Shown here: piece after piece, positions 46,442 through 54,803 of the stretch
Layout: each line of letters begins with the position of its first letter
Position numbering within the stretch: position 1 is the stretch's first letter
From: DATHKG01 sp035489435
GTDB taxonomy: Bacteria; Bacteroidota; Bacteroidia; Chitinophagales; Chitinophagaceae
Length of the DNA: 64,000 nt
NCBI GenBank assembly: GCA_035489435.1
Contig: DATHKG010000017.1
Direction: 5' to 3' (one strand)
Position numbers and translations under genes: made by a program
Notes under the pieces: generated by a model
The model's input: only the letters and a program-made list of their open reading frames with translations
What the model was told of the DNA's origin: nothing
Database searches by the model: none

Positions 46442-46520
46442 AAGTGCATACAAGAACACAATGTTAATGACCTTATGTAAGACAGATAAGTGTTTCACGG
46501 TGAAGTAACGGTGAACTTAA
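46402..46520. repeat. duplicated segment, copy A (with palindrome)
   Basis: About 119 bp that recurs, roughly 70 percent alike, at 47837-47952 in the same orientation. It covers the first codons of the small gene and its upstream region. The most conserved part is CAGATAAGTGTTTCAC, followed by the palindrome TTCACGGT-N6-ACGGTGAA (46494-46515), one base off perfect symmetry. Confidence 0.8.
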
Positions 46521-46528
46521 AAATTTGA

Positions 46529-47767
46529 TTACAATGAAATATCCCACTGTAATCGGAATCGCCAACCGTTTGCAAGGGGCAAAGTTTTGTCCTGGAAACC
46601 GAAATGACTGCACTCAGCGGTGAGTTTATTTTTATGACCTCTGAAAAAGTAATTGAAAGCAAGAGATGTTTCCTTTTGCCAATTTTCTTTTATCCCGCTA
46701 TTAGGTCTATATTCTGCATGTCTTATTGCTGTTTCCAGTTGTTTGGGAAACCAATGTAAGAGATAATGAAAAAAATATCCTGCCTGTAAGTAGTACCCTG
46801 TTAACACCGTTGTACTATCGCCATTTATTTTGTCAATAATATCTTTATGGTGCCATTCACTTTGCCAGGAAAAGCCACGAAACATTAATGCTGATTCAAG
46901 ATTCAATTGGTTCACTCGATAACGGCCCGGCACATCATCAGGAAACCCGGTCAATGAGCCGCCACCCGATTGGGAGAAACGGGTATATGGGCTTCGATTG
47001 GTCAGTCCTGCAACAGCAATGATAGCTGCAGGCTTTTCATGATATTCAATATCGCCTCCTTCAAATTCTACTGGTCGTCCGAGGAAGTTCCATTGTATCC
47101 GTCCGAAATACATCAGGTTTTCATCATCATTTATTGTATTACCTCTTCCGGTACCAGTTAGTACGGCTGCCCAGTAGTTGAAATCAGCTATTCCTTTTCC
47201 TTTCAGGTGTCCGTACAATTCAATACCTTGTTGACGGTCTGCGGTAAATGGCCTGTTAATCAACGACCGATCTACCATTTGTTGTTCACCACTGCTGATA
47301 AAACGTTCGCGGCTGAATTCCAATTTCCATTGACCAACTTTCAGGCTCAGCCATTTCCATTTTTCCAACATGATGCGGAAATCAAGAAGGTTGGCCTGGC
47401 TCAACTCATATTCCCAATAATATTTTAACCAGGGTTGAAATACATGTCCTCCTACTTTCAGCCTGGCCCTGTTGATCTTAAAAATGCGGCGCTTTTCCAG
47501 GTTATAATCATCAAACGTAAGAGGGTCCTGGTCGCCGGGTGTAGCAAATCTGAACTGTAAACGACTCTGCAACTGGAAAAGAAATTTATTATCTCTTGTT
47601 TGAAATTCAATACCCTTATCCGTATAGCGGGCCTGAAGATATTTTGCAGTATCCAGCTTATTTTGGGCTATAACAGATGAGAAGGTTATTAACAAAAATA
47701 TTGGCAATAAATTATAGTCCTTATGGCGATCAATAAAAAGTTCCCTGTAGAATACAGATCTCACCAT
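46529..47767 (-). CDS. OprO/OprP-like porin
   Basis: A 412-residue outer-membrane protein. A signal-like hydrophobic segment (about 20-34, ending VIAQ) follows a polar start, so a later start is possible but no better ATG is seen. The phosphate-selective porin family pattern is clear: FLFQLQSRLQFRFA, RRIFKINRARLKVGGHVFQPWLKYYWEYEL, LSLKVGQWKLEFSRER, SLINRPFTADRQQGIELYG. The C-terminus is a barrel strand (RLQWDISL). It would pass anions such as phosphate or, given the sulfatase next door, sulfate or sulfated/acidic compounds; that choice is inference. It is bracketed by the duplicated palindromic segment. Confidence 0.85.
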   Translation of the reverse strand: MVRSVFYRELFIDRHKDYNLLPIFLLITFSSVIAQNKLDTAKYLQARYTDKGIEFQTRDNKFLFQLQSRLQFRFATPGDQDPLTFDDYNLEKRRIFKINRARLKVGGHVFQPWLKYYWEYELSQANLLDFRIMLEKWKWLSLKVGQWKLEFSRERFISSGEQQMVDRSLINRPFTADRQQGIELYGHLKGKGIADFNYWAAVLTGTGRGNTINDDENLMYFGRIQWNFLGRPVEFEGGDIEYHEKPAAIIAVAGLTNRSPYTRFSQSGGGSLTGFPDDVPGRYRVNQLNLESALMFRGFSWQSEWHHKDIIDKINGDSTTVLTGYYLQAGYFFHYLLHWFPKQLETAIRHAEYRPNSGIKENWQKETSLAFNYFFRGHKNKLTAECSHFGFQDKTLPLANGWRFRLQWDISL

Positions 47768-47836
47768 TAGAAATTCATTTACTGTTGCTGACGTACTTCA
47801 ATTTTTCAACCTTCAATTCGGCTATCAGTGCCCGGA

Positions 47837-47952
47837 CAATTTTATTAGTATGTATTCTAATGATTGTAGGACTGTATATAGCCTCACAATGTTAGTACCC
47901 TTATCAGACGCAGATAAGTGTTTCACCGTGAAGTAACGGTGAACTGAAGGCT
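47837..47952. repeat. duplicated segment, copy B (perfect palindrome and gene remnant)
   Basis: The counterpart of 46402-46520. It holds the perfect palindrome TTCACCGT-GAAGTA-ACGGTGAA (47922-47943), ~155 bp upstream of the porin start. Downstream of it on the minus strand the codons of the small gene are still traceable (start lost, then IxTNKIVRALIAELKVEK-like sequence to about 47775) with an internal deletion, so this is a fossil copy of the gene at 46190-46441. Confidence 0.75.
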
Positions 47953-48043
47953 AAAATGATGACGATTAGAAGTATGTTGGATGGATTAGTTCAAGGCTGA
48001 TCAAAAACGCGTGAATCCCAACAAATTTTATTTTCTGGCTTCT

Positions 48044-50320
48044 TCAAGGTAATGCGAAAGCAATATATTTTCCACCGGGTTTATGATCATTTTTAACTCC
48101 ACCTGCTGCAATAACAATGTATTGTTTACCTCCCGACTGATAGGTGATTGGAGTGGCAAAACCTCCGGCAGGCAATTGAAATTCCCAAACGATTTTACCT
48201 GTCTGTTTATCAAATGCTCTTATGCGTTCATCTTTGGTGCCGGCGATAAATACAAGTCCGCCGGCCGTAACTATTGGTCCACCATAGTTTTCCGTACCGG
48301 TAACCGGAATCCCCTTTTTTGTAAGTTCCGGAAACTCGCCTAAAAGAACAGTCCATAAGTATTCACCAGTATTCAGATCAACAGCATTCAGCGTACCCCA
48401 TGGTGGCTTTATGGCAGGATATCCATCGGGATCCAAAAATCGATTCAATCCATTTTTCAAGTTATAAGGAGGATTGTATGGAAAGACGCTTTCACTATTG
48501 TCGACACGATTGCTATCGAAAACGGGAAGGATTTCACTATCCGCACCACTGCCAGCTTCAGACTGTTTTCCTGAATGTTTTACTTCAGCTTTTGTTTTTA
48601 AATTCGATTCTTTATCTGAAAGAAAATCCACAAGCGCGTTTCTATCCCTTTCCCGGATATGTTGAAAGGATGGCATTCGTCCACTGCCGTTTTTTATGAT
48701 AGTATGTATCTGTTGGCTGTTTAGTTTTTCCCTGACATTTATCAATGAAGGATATTCCTGCGATGCGCCCTTCCTGTTCACTCCATGGCAGGAAGCACAA
48801 TTCGTGAGATACAATTTTTTACCCTGTGATATCCTTTCATTATTTAATGTTTGAAGGTCTGTCATACTTACATCCCAGACCATTTCATTAACATTCTGAT
48901 AAAGTATTCCCGATGGATCTATTGAATTACCACCCCATTCAGCACCGCCGCCTATTGCATAAAATAAAGTTCCTTCAATACTTGGTGGCATAAATTTATC
49001 GCCTGACCTGGTATTAGTAAAACGTTGTTTTACAAAAGCATTTGACTCCGGCGAAATGTTTGTTATGTCATCAATCGTTAATACCTGCCTTGAGAGGGGA
49101 GCAGGTTTCAATGGAAATTTTTGAGTGGGCCATGGCTTTTCACCGGGTAAGCCTTGTGTTGGCACAGACCTTTCTTCAACCGGGAACAGCGATGTGCCCT
49201 TATCCCTGTCAAGTACATATATCAATCCATCTTTTGTTGCCTGTACAACAACATCCACGGATCGACCTTTGTGTTTTACAGTAACCAGGTTAGGAGGACA
49301 TGCCATGTCTCTATCCCACAGATCATGATAAATGGTTTGGAAATACCAATTCAATTTTCCGGTTGAAGCTTCAAGTGATAAAATGCAGTTGGCAAATAAA
49401 TTCTTACCAGCTCTTTCACCACCATAAAAATCCGAAGAGGGAGAACCGGTCCCGAAATATACAGCTCCACGTTTTTCATCCAGCACCATACCGGCCCAAC
49501 AATTTGCACCCCCAATTTTCTTATACGAATCCTTTTGCCAGGTTTCATAACCTGGTTCACCGGGTAACGGTATTGTATGAAAAACCCAGACCAGCTTTCC
49601 TGTCTTAACATCGAAACCCCTTATATAGCCTGGTGCTGCATCTCCGCGTTCGGAAACGGTCGAACCAATGATAAAAATGTTTTTGTAAATGATACCAGGA
49701 CTGGTTGCCCTGACTGAAAGATTTAAAACATCATGACCAAGACTATCATGGCTTAAACCTTCGTGCAGGTCAACGATTCCTTCATTGCCAAACTCTTTTA
49801 TTAAATCACCTGTGATTGCGTTGATGGCATATAGACCCGAACCCGCTGTGTATAAAATTCTCTTTTCACCTTGATCTTCCCAATAGGTCACTCCACGGCT
49901 GGGATGAAGTTCAGGATCTTTGTTTTTAAATGGATCAAATTTCCATAACTCTTTGCCAGTCGCTGCTTCAAGAGCAAATAATTTTAGCATTGGAGTTGTT
50001 CCGTATAATATATCGTTCACAACAATTGGCTGGCATTGAATCTCAATATTTCTTCCAATTTTATTACGTGTAGAATCTTCAGCCGTATCATAAGTCCAGG
50101 CTATCTTCAAATCCTTTACATTTTCTTTATTTATTTGTTTTAAAGTAGAATAACGGTTTCCGGCTTTGTTCCCACCATAATTTCGCCAGTCAGCATCATC
50201 ATTATTTGTGCAACCTTCTATCATGAATGAATAAATAACAAACAGAAAAAACGATTCCTTAGGATAAGCAAAAATGAAGATTCGAGGGGAGGATGAGGAG
50301 AAACTAAAACCCATAAGCAT
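48044..50320 (-). CDS. PQQ-dependent dehydrogenase with embedded cytochrome c domain
   Basis: 758 residues of the glucose/alcohol quinoprotein type. A leader with a possible lipobox (IEGC, cysteine 37) is followed by beta-propeller blades (DWRNYGGNKAGNRYSTL, KLFALEAATGKELWKFDP, GGANCWAGMVLDEKRGAVYFGTGSPSSD). A c-type cytochrome module is inserted at about 500-570: CASCH with Cys508, Cys511, His512 and a likely distal Met in GSGRMPSF. The propeller then resumes (LNAVDLNTGEYLWTV, IRAFDKQTGKIVWEF). It should oxidise a sugar or alcohol outside the cytoplasm and pass electrons through its own haem. No pqq synthesis genes are in the window. Confidence 0.9.
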   Translation of the reverse strand: MLMGFSFSSSSPRIFIFAYPKESFFLFVIYSFMIEGCTNNDDADWRNYGGNKAGNRYSTLKQINKENVKDLKIAWTYDTAEDSTRNKIGRNIEIQCQPIVVNDILYGTTPMLKLFALEAATGKELWKFDPFKNKDPELHPSRGVTYWEDQGEKRILYTAGSGLYAINAITGDLIKEFGNEGIVDLHEGLSHDSLGHDVLNLSVRATSPGIIYKNIFIIGSTVSERGDAAPGYIRGFDVKTGKLVWVFHTIPLPGEPGYETWQKDSYKKIGGANCWAGMVLDEKRGAVYFGTGSPSSDFYGGERAGKNLFANCILSLEASTGKLNWYFQTIYHDLWDRDMACPPNLVTVKHKGRSVDVVVQATKDGLIYVLDRDKGTSLFPVEERSVPTQGLPGEKPWPTQKFPLKPAPLSRQVLTIDDITNISPESNAFVKQRFTNTRSGDKFMPPSIEGTLFYAIGGGAEWGGNSIDPSGILYQNVNEMVWDVSMTDLQTLNNERISQGKKLYLTNCASCHGVNRKGASQEYPSLINVREKLNSQQIHTIIKNGSGRMPSFQHIRERDRNALVDFLSDKESNLKTKAEVKHSGKQSEAGSGADSEILPVFDSNRVDNSESVFPYNPPYNLKNGLNRFLDPDGYPAIKPPWGTLNAVDLNTGEYLWTVLLGEFPELTKKGIPVTGTENYGGPIVTAGGLVFIAGTKDERIRAFDKQTGKIVWEFQLPAGGFATPITYQSGGKQYIVIAAGGVKNDHKPGGKYIAFALP

Positions 50321-50710
50321 GTTTATTCACTTTACAAATGAGTAAAAAAACTTTTTGAAAAAATGAGTAACTATTCAAAAAGACGATACATTTAAGAATA
50401 ATTATCCCACTGACTACAGGATAGAAAGTTAATTTATTTGGAGTTATAGAATTGTTTAGTACGCGTATTTGTTATTTTAGGGTCGTAGCTACATTCCACC
50501 TGATCTTTAACGTTATACCTTAATCCGTCTGCAGCTTATACCCTTCCATGTTTCCGACCTTTTTTTGTATCTGCTCTCAAGGTTGGTTTAACAAGTTTCA
50601 ACCCTTGGTGTGTGCCTTAATATTTTTTGATAAGACTAATCAGCAACCTTAATGGTATGCTGACTGTGCTTCAAATATAAATATCATCCTAAAATCTTAA
50701 AAAGAAAACA
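50321..50710. promoter_or_regulatory. 390-bp divergent promoter region
   Basis: It separates the leftward PQQ-dehydrogenase group from the rightward acid-sugar locus, so it must hold promoters for both. It is A+T-rich. The first 80 bp carry a repeated ATGAGTAA motif with TTTTTGAA runs (CAAATGAGTAAAAAAAC, AAAAATGAGTAACTATTC). No strict TAnnTTTG box at good spacing was found, so I do not mark exact promoter positions. Confidence 0.4.
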
Positions 50711-51955
50711 ATGGACTATTTATCCCGCAGTTCAGGCGTCTCACGCCGCAACGCTATTCAATCAGTATTAGGTGTTATTGGCGGTGGTATGGCATTGCCG
50801 CTGTCATCTTATGCCGCCCCTCCCGAGCGCTTGCCAGCTAAAAGGGAGGTGAAAATTACAAGGCTTGAAACATTCCTGATAAAACCTCGCTGGCTTTTCC
50901 TAAAAATACATACCGATGCCGGTGTTGTGGGATTGGGTGAACCCCTTCTTGAGGGCCGGGCGCTAACGGTAAAAACCGCTATCCAGGAAGTGGAGCCATA
51001 CTTGGTCGGTAAGGATCCGAGACATGTTATTCATCACTGGCAGGCAATATACCGGCATGCCTTTTACCGTGGTGGACCTATCCTTACAAGTGCGTTGAGC
51101 GGCATTGACCAGGCGCTATGGGATATCAAAGGCAAGCTTTTAGGTGTACCTGTCTATGAACTTTTTGGCGGACCTACACGTGACCGGGTAAGAGTGTATG
51201 GTCGGGCCCGCACCCCGGATGAAATAAGAAAACGAAAGAGTGAAGGGTTTACGGTAATAAAAACAGCCCTGGATCATGAGCATCCGGCAAACATTGTAGA
51301 AAATCCGAAATTTATCAAACGCGCAGTGGACAGTTTTGCCGCCCTGAGAGATGCCGCCGGTAGTGATATGGATATTGGAATAGATTTTCATGGCAATATA
51401 TCACCGCAAACAGCCAAACTTATTATCAAAGAACTGGAGCCTTATCATCCTATGTTCATCGAAGAACCCTGCCAGGCGCAGAATGCTGATGTTATGGCAG
51501 ATATTGCACATGGAACACATCTCCCAATAGCAACCGGCGAACGCATTTTTACAAAATGGGGTTTCAGGGAATTGCTCGAAAAAAAAGCCGCCAGTATATT
51601 ACAACCAGATCTTTGTCATGCCGGGGGGATTACGGAAGGCAGACTGATAGCAGGAATGGCTGAGGCATATTATATCCCTATTGCTCCGCATAATCCAATG
51701 GGTCCGATTTCTCTTGCATCAGGATTGCACCTGGCAGCAAGTATTCCGAATTTTCTTGTCCAGGAACAGGTTTCATTGGGTGAAGGATATCTGAAGAATC
51801 CATTTAAGCTACAAAAGGATGGTACCGTACTTATTCCCGATGGACCTGGGCTTGGAATAGAACTGGATGAAGATCAGATAAAAGATAAGATAGGACATGA
51901 TTGGAAGAACCCGGAAACGTATAACTTTCTTGATGGATCGGTGGTGGACTGGTAA
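50711..51955 (+). CDS. DgoD-like galactonate dehydratase-type enolase-superfamily enzyme, Tat-exported
   Basis: 414 residues. The start carries a Tat-type leader: SRRNAIQ with Arg12-Arg13, then a glycine-rich hydrophobic stretch and SSYAA. The mature enzyme resembles E. coli DgoD closely in motif order: LFLKIHTDAGVVGLGEP, FYRGGPILTSALSGIDQALWDIKGK, then IDFHG (Asp225, His227), FIEEP (Glu251), TGERIF (Glu277) and APHNPMGP (His327), which are the magnesium ligands and general acid/base. It should dehydrate an aldonate (D-galactonate or a relative) to the 2-keto-3-deoxy acid. DgoD itself is cytoplasmic, so the leader is unusual. It is the first gene of the locus. Confidence 0.88.
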   Translation: MDYLSRSSGVSRRNAIQSVLGVIGGGMALPLSSYAAPPERLPAKREVKITRLETFLIKPRWLFLKIHTDAGVVGLGEPLLEGRALTVKTAIQEVEPYLVGKDPRHVIHHWQAIYRHAFYRGGPILTSALSGIDQALWDIKGKLLGVPVYELFGGPTRDRVRVYGRARTPDEIRKRKSEGFTVIKTALDHEHPANIVENPKFIKRAVDSFAALRDAAGSDMDIGIDFHGNISPQTAKLIIKELEPYHPMFIEEPCQAQNADVMADIAHGTHLPIATGERIFTKWGFRELLEKKAASILQPDLCHAGGITEGRLIAGMAEAYYIPIAPHNPMGPISLASGLHLAASIPNFLVQEQVSLGEGYLKNPFKLQKDGTVLIPDGPGLGIELDEDQIKDKIGHDWKNPETYNFLDGSVVDW

Positions 51956-51960
51956 ACTTA

Positions 51961-51988
51961 GTTATGAGTTATGAGTTATGAGTTATGA
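51961..51988. repeat. heptamer microsatellite (GTTATGA)x4
   Basis: Four perfect copies of GTTATGA follow the stop of the DgoD-like gene. Related but imperfect heptamers occur near 16590. No gene is affected. Confidence 0.9.
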
Positions 51989-52116
51989 GTGAGTGGTGAG
52001 TTGGGGAGTTTTGAGTGATTATAGAGGTTAGCTTTATTAAGTTTTAGTTTGTTAGAAGTAATAGTGACAAATATTTTATCGAAGTCAATTAGTCTGGGTT
52101 TTTATTATGTGAATCA

Positions 52117-53016
52117 ATGAAGAAATTTTTAACACTTATTGCCTCGACCATCATGATGGGATGCGGTACTCAAAAAGCTATACCTGTAAATCGAAATGGT
52201 ATTTATAATATTGAGGTCAATAACATGGTGATGGAGGTGGATCCCAAGGTTGGTGGAAGAATTACTGCTTTGAGATACGAAGGCAAAAATTTCCTGACGG
52301 GTCGCGATGTTCACCCCGATTATTGGGGCTCAACGTTGTGGCCCAGTCCTCAAAAAGAGTGGGGTGGAAGCGTACCTGCGGAATTAGACAGCCTGCCTTA
52401 TACAGTTGAGGTGAAAAAAGAGGTGATCAAAATGGTTAGCCGAAAGGATGCGAAATTCGGCTATGTTTTTTCTAAAGAAATTTTTGGCGACAGAAAGAAT
52501 AAATATTTCAGCTTAAAATATACGATTACCAATCAATCGGACCAGGTTCGAAACGTAGCACCCTGGGAAGTGACCCGGGTCCATACAAAGGGACTTGCAT
52601 TTTATCCAAAAGGTACCGGTGAAAGGCGGGGTAACCTGGCAAGTCTTGCAGAAGATAAAGATGGAATTACCTGGTTCAATTACAAGGAAGATAAAATACC
52701 GGCGACCCACAATAAATTTTTTGCTGATGGATCAGAAGGATGGGTAGCCCAGGTAAATGACGATGTGATTCTCATTAAAAAATTTCCAGACATTGCTGCA
52801 GACAAGGCGGCCCCTGCAGAATCAGAAATTGAAGTGTATACCAATCCCGGAAAATCTTATGTTGAAATTGAACAGCAGGGTGCTTATGAAAAATTACAGC
52901 CCGGAGCATCTTTGACCTGGGAGATTAAATGGTTTCTTAGAAAAATTCCTGCAACTATCAATCGCGAAGCAGGCAGCACAGATCTTGTTTCTTATGTAAG
53001 AAAAATTTTGGAATAG
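52117..53016 (+). CDS. DUF4380-type lipoprotein
   Basis: 299 residues with a lipoprotein signal (MMGC, cysteine 16). The body follows the DUF4380 pattern, which has a galactose-mutarotase-like beta-sandwich: MEVDPKVGGRITALRYEGKNFL, YWGSTLWPSPQKEWGG, VAPWEVTRVHTKGLAFYP, WVAQVNDDVILIKKFPD, VEIEQQGAYEKLQPG. It would sit at the periplasmic or surface side. Binding or epimerising a sugar acid is inferred from the fold and from its place 161 bp after the DgoD-like gene. Confidence 0.8.
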   Translation: MKKFLTLIASTIMMGCGTQKAIPVNRNGIYNIEVNNMVMEVDPKVGGRITALRYEGKNFLTGRDVHPDYWGSTLWPSPQKEWGGSVPAELDSLPYTVEVKKEVIKMVSRKDAKFGYVFSKEIFGDRKNKYFSLKYTITNQSDQVRNVAPWEVTRVHTKGLAFYPKGTGERRGNLASLAEDKDGITWFNYKEDKIPATHNKFFADGSEGWVAQVNDDVILIKKFPDIAADKAAPAESEIEVYTNPGKSYVEIEQQGAYEKLQPGASLTWEIKWFLRKIPATINREAGSTDLVSYVRKILE

Positions 53017-53414
53017 TATCGAACGGTATTGAAATAGTATCGAACCAGCATTGTACAGCATTGTTAACAGTTGAGCCGGCATTGTTCAGCACTGTAAGGC
53101 GTGGACCGAGCATTGGTCAGCATTGTACAGTCTTGTAAAGCATTGAAAGAGCAATCGGTTATGATAATAAGTCCGTGAACATGATATAAATATTTTCAAG
53201 TCGTTAATTCGAAGATTTTTTTAATTTTTTTAGTTATTAAAAAGTTTTAGATTTCTATAAATATCAAAGTAAAAATACTTCCCTTCACTCCGTACCATCT
53301 TATTAGTAGTTCAGAACATCTATAGATCAATAACATTTATTGACTGAATACAACTTGTCTGACCGAATAATCCAGGTCTTACCATGTCTATCCGCCATTG
53401 CTTAAAAACTGTTT
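53017..53414. other. 398-bp intergenic region with degenerate CAGCATTGTA repeats
   Basis: Between 53030 and 53150 the decamer CAGCATTGTA and variants (CGGCATTGTT, AAGCATTGAA, CAGCACTGTA) recur at irregular short spacing. The rest is A+T-rich with T-runs near 53216-53240 and probably holds the promoter of the operon starting at 53415. No gene is visible. Confidence 0.5.
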
Positions 53415-54674
53415 ATGGAAAGAAGAAGTTTTATAAAATCTACACTGATCGGATCAACCGCCGTATTAGCCGGGTCATCATTGCTAAATGCCAGCCAGTA
53501 CTTTGCAAATGGAGCAGCATCCTCACTTAAGATTACTAAGATCAGGTATTATAGTATCCCCGGCTACAACAAGCCACTATTCAACCAGGCACGTGGAATA
53601 GTGGAAGTAGAAACAAACCAGGGAATTACGGGTATAGGCGAAGGCGGTTCCAAAGATATGATCGAACAATGTGCACAAATGCTGATTGGGGAAGATCCAT
53701 TCAGAATTGAACATCTGTGGCAATACCTGTATCGGGGAATGTTCTATCCGCCGGGCCGTGAAAAACTTCATGCACTTGGTGCCATCGAGATGGCTTTATG
53801 GGATATTAAAGGCAAGGCACTTAATGTTCCGGTTTATGAACTGTTCGGTGGCTCAACCCGTGAATATGTTGAATGTTATGCTACCGGCTTCGCAGCTTCG
53901 AAAGCAACAACCCAGGAAGGCAGAGCCCGTGATTGTATTGCAGCCGGTCTCAGAACTTATCGGATAGGTCCAACCGGTGGCAATGGCGAAGAGCGTTTTG
54001 ACTTCTATGATAACGCAAAAAAAACAATTGAATTCTGCAAAAAAATAGATGCTGCAGTTGGCGGTGGAGGGCATTGGGCCATTGACCTGCACACCCGTTT
54101 TGATCTTACGGAAGGCATAAAAGTCTGTAATGCGCTTGAAGCATTGGAGCCATATTTCGTAGAAGATATTGTAAGATCAGAAAATCCGGGAGTATATAAA
54201 ACCGTTCGCCAGATGACAAAGGTGCCTATCGCCGTGGGTGAACAGTTTGGCGACCGTTGGGATATCAATGAACTCATAGAGAACAGGCTGATTGATTATT
54301 CCAGGGTAACTGTACCCAATTCGGGAGGATTGTTGGAATTCAAAAAGATCTGCTCTATGGCAGAAACACATTATGTCGGGATGATTCCTCATTTCACCGG
54401 ACCATTATCGACAGCTGCACTTGTGCATGTATTGGGATCCAGCTCACCATCAAGATGCCTGATGGAACTGGCTGGTGGTGCACCGGAAAAGCCTGCTTAT
54501 TTCAACGATGATTACGTGATCTTCAAAAACGGCAAATTATATCTCAACCCGGCCCCGGGCTTAGGGGTAAAATTTGATGCTAAGAAAGTGACCTTCGTAA
54601 TGGAAGTAACTACTAAAACAAAATTTCCTCATCCTTATCTCCTGAGTCCAGACGGTGCTATTCATAACTGGTAA
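53415..54674 (+). CDS. mandelate racemase/muconate lactonizing enzyme-type protein, Tat-exported
   Basis: 419 residues. A near-ideal Tat motif starts the chain: RRSFIK (Arg3-Arg4) followed by a hydrophobic stretch. Enolase-superfamily features: IGEGGSKDMIEQ, GAIEMALWDIKGKALNVPVYELFGG, then IDLHTR (Asp224, His226), FVEDIV (Glu250), GEQFG (Glu276) and IPHFTGP (His326). The ligands are intact, so it should be active on a carboxylate sugar. It is not close enough to DgoD or ManD motifs for a substrate call (GPTGGNGEERFDFYDNA replaces the usual Lys-x-Lys strand). It heads the susC-susD-MFS-ManD gene run, 129 bp before susC. Confidence 0.85.
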   Translation: MERRSFIKSTLIGSTAVLAGSSLLNASQYFANGAASSLKITKIRYYSIPGYNKPLFNQARGIVEVETNQGITGIGEGGSKDMIEQCAQMLIGEDPFRIEHLWQYLYRGMFYPPGREKLHALGAIEMALWDIKGKALNVPVYELFGGSTREYVECYATGFAASKATTQEGRARDCIAAGLRTYRIGPTGGNGEERFDFYDNAKKTIEFCKKIDAAVGGGGHWAIDLHTRFDLTEGIKVCNALEALEPYFVEDIVRSENPGVYKTVRQMTKVPIAVGEQFGDRWDINELIENRLIDYSRVTVPNSGGLLEFKKICSMAETHYVGMIPHFTGPLSTAALVHVLGSSSPSRCLMELAGGAPEKPAYFNDDYVIFKNGKLYLNPAPGLGVKFDAKKVTFVMEVTTKTKFPHPYLLSPDGAIHNW

Positions 54675-54803
54675 TGTGATTTTTAACCTTAAACACAAAA
54701 CTTAATTATTAACCATAAAAACAACATTCAGAATAAACCATTGAAATAAAATTCCAGATAAACGATACAACTATCCTTGAACCATTACCTAAAAACGATT
54801 GCG

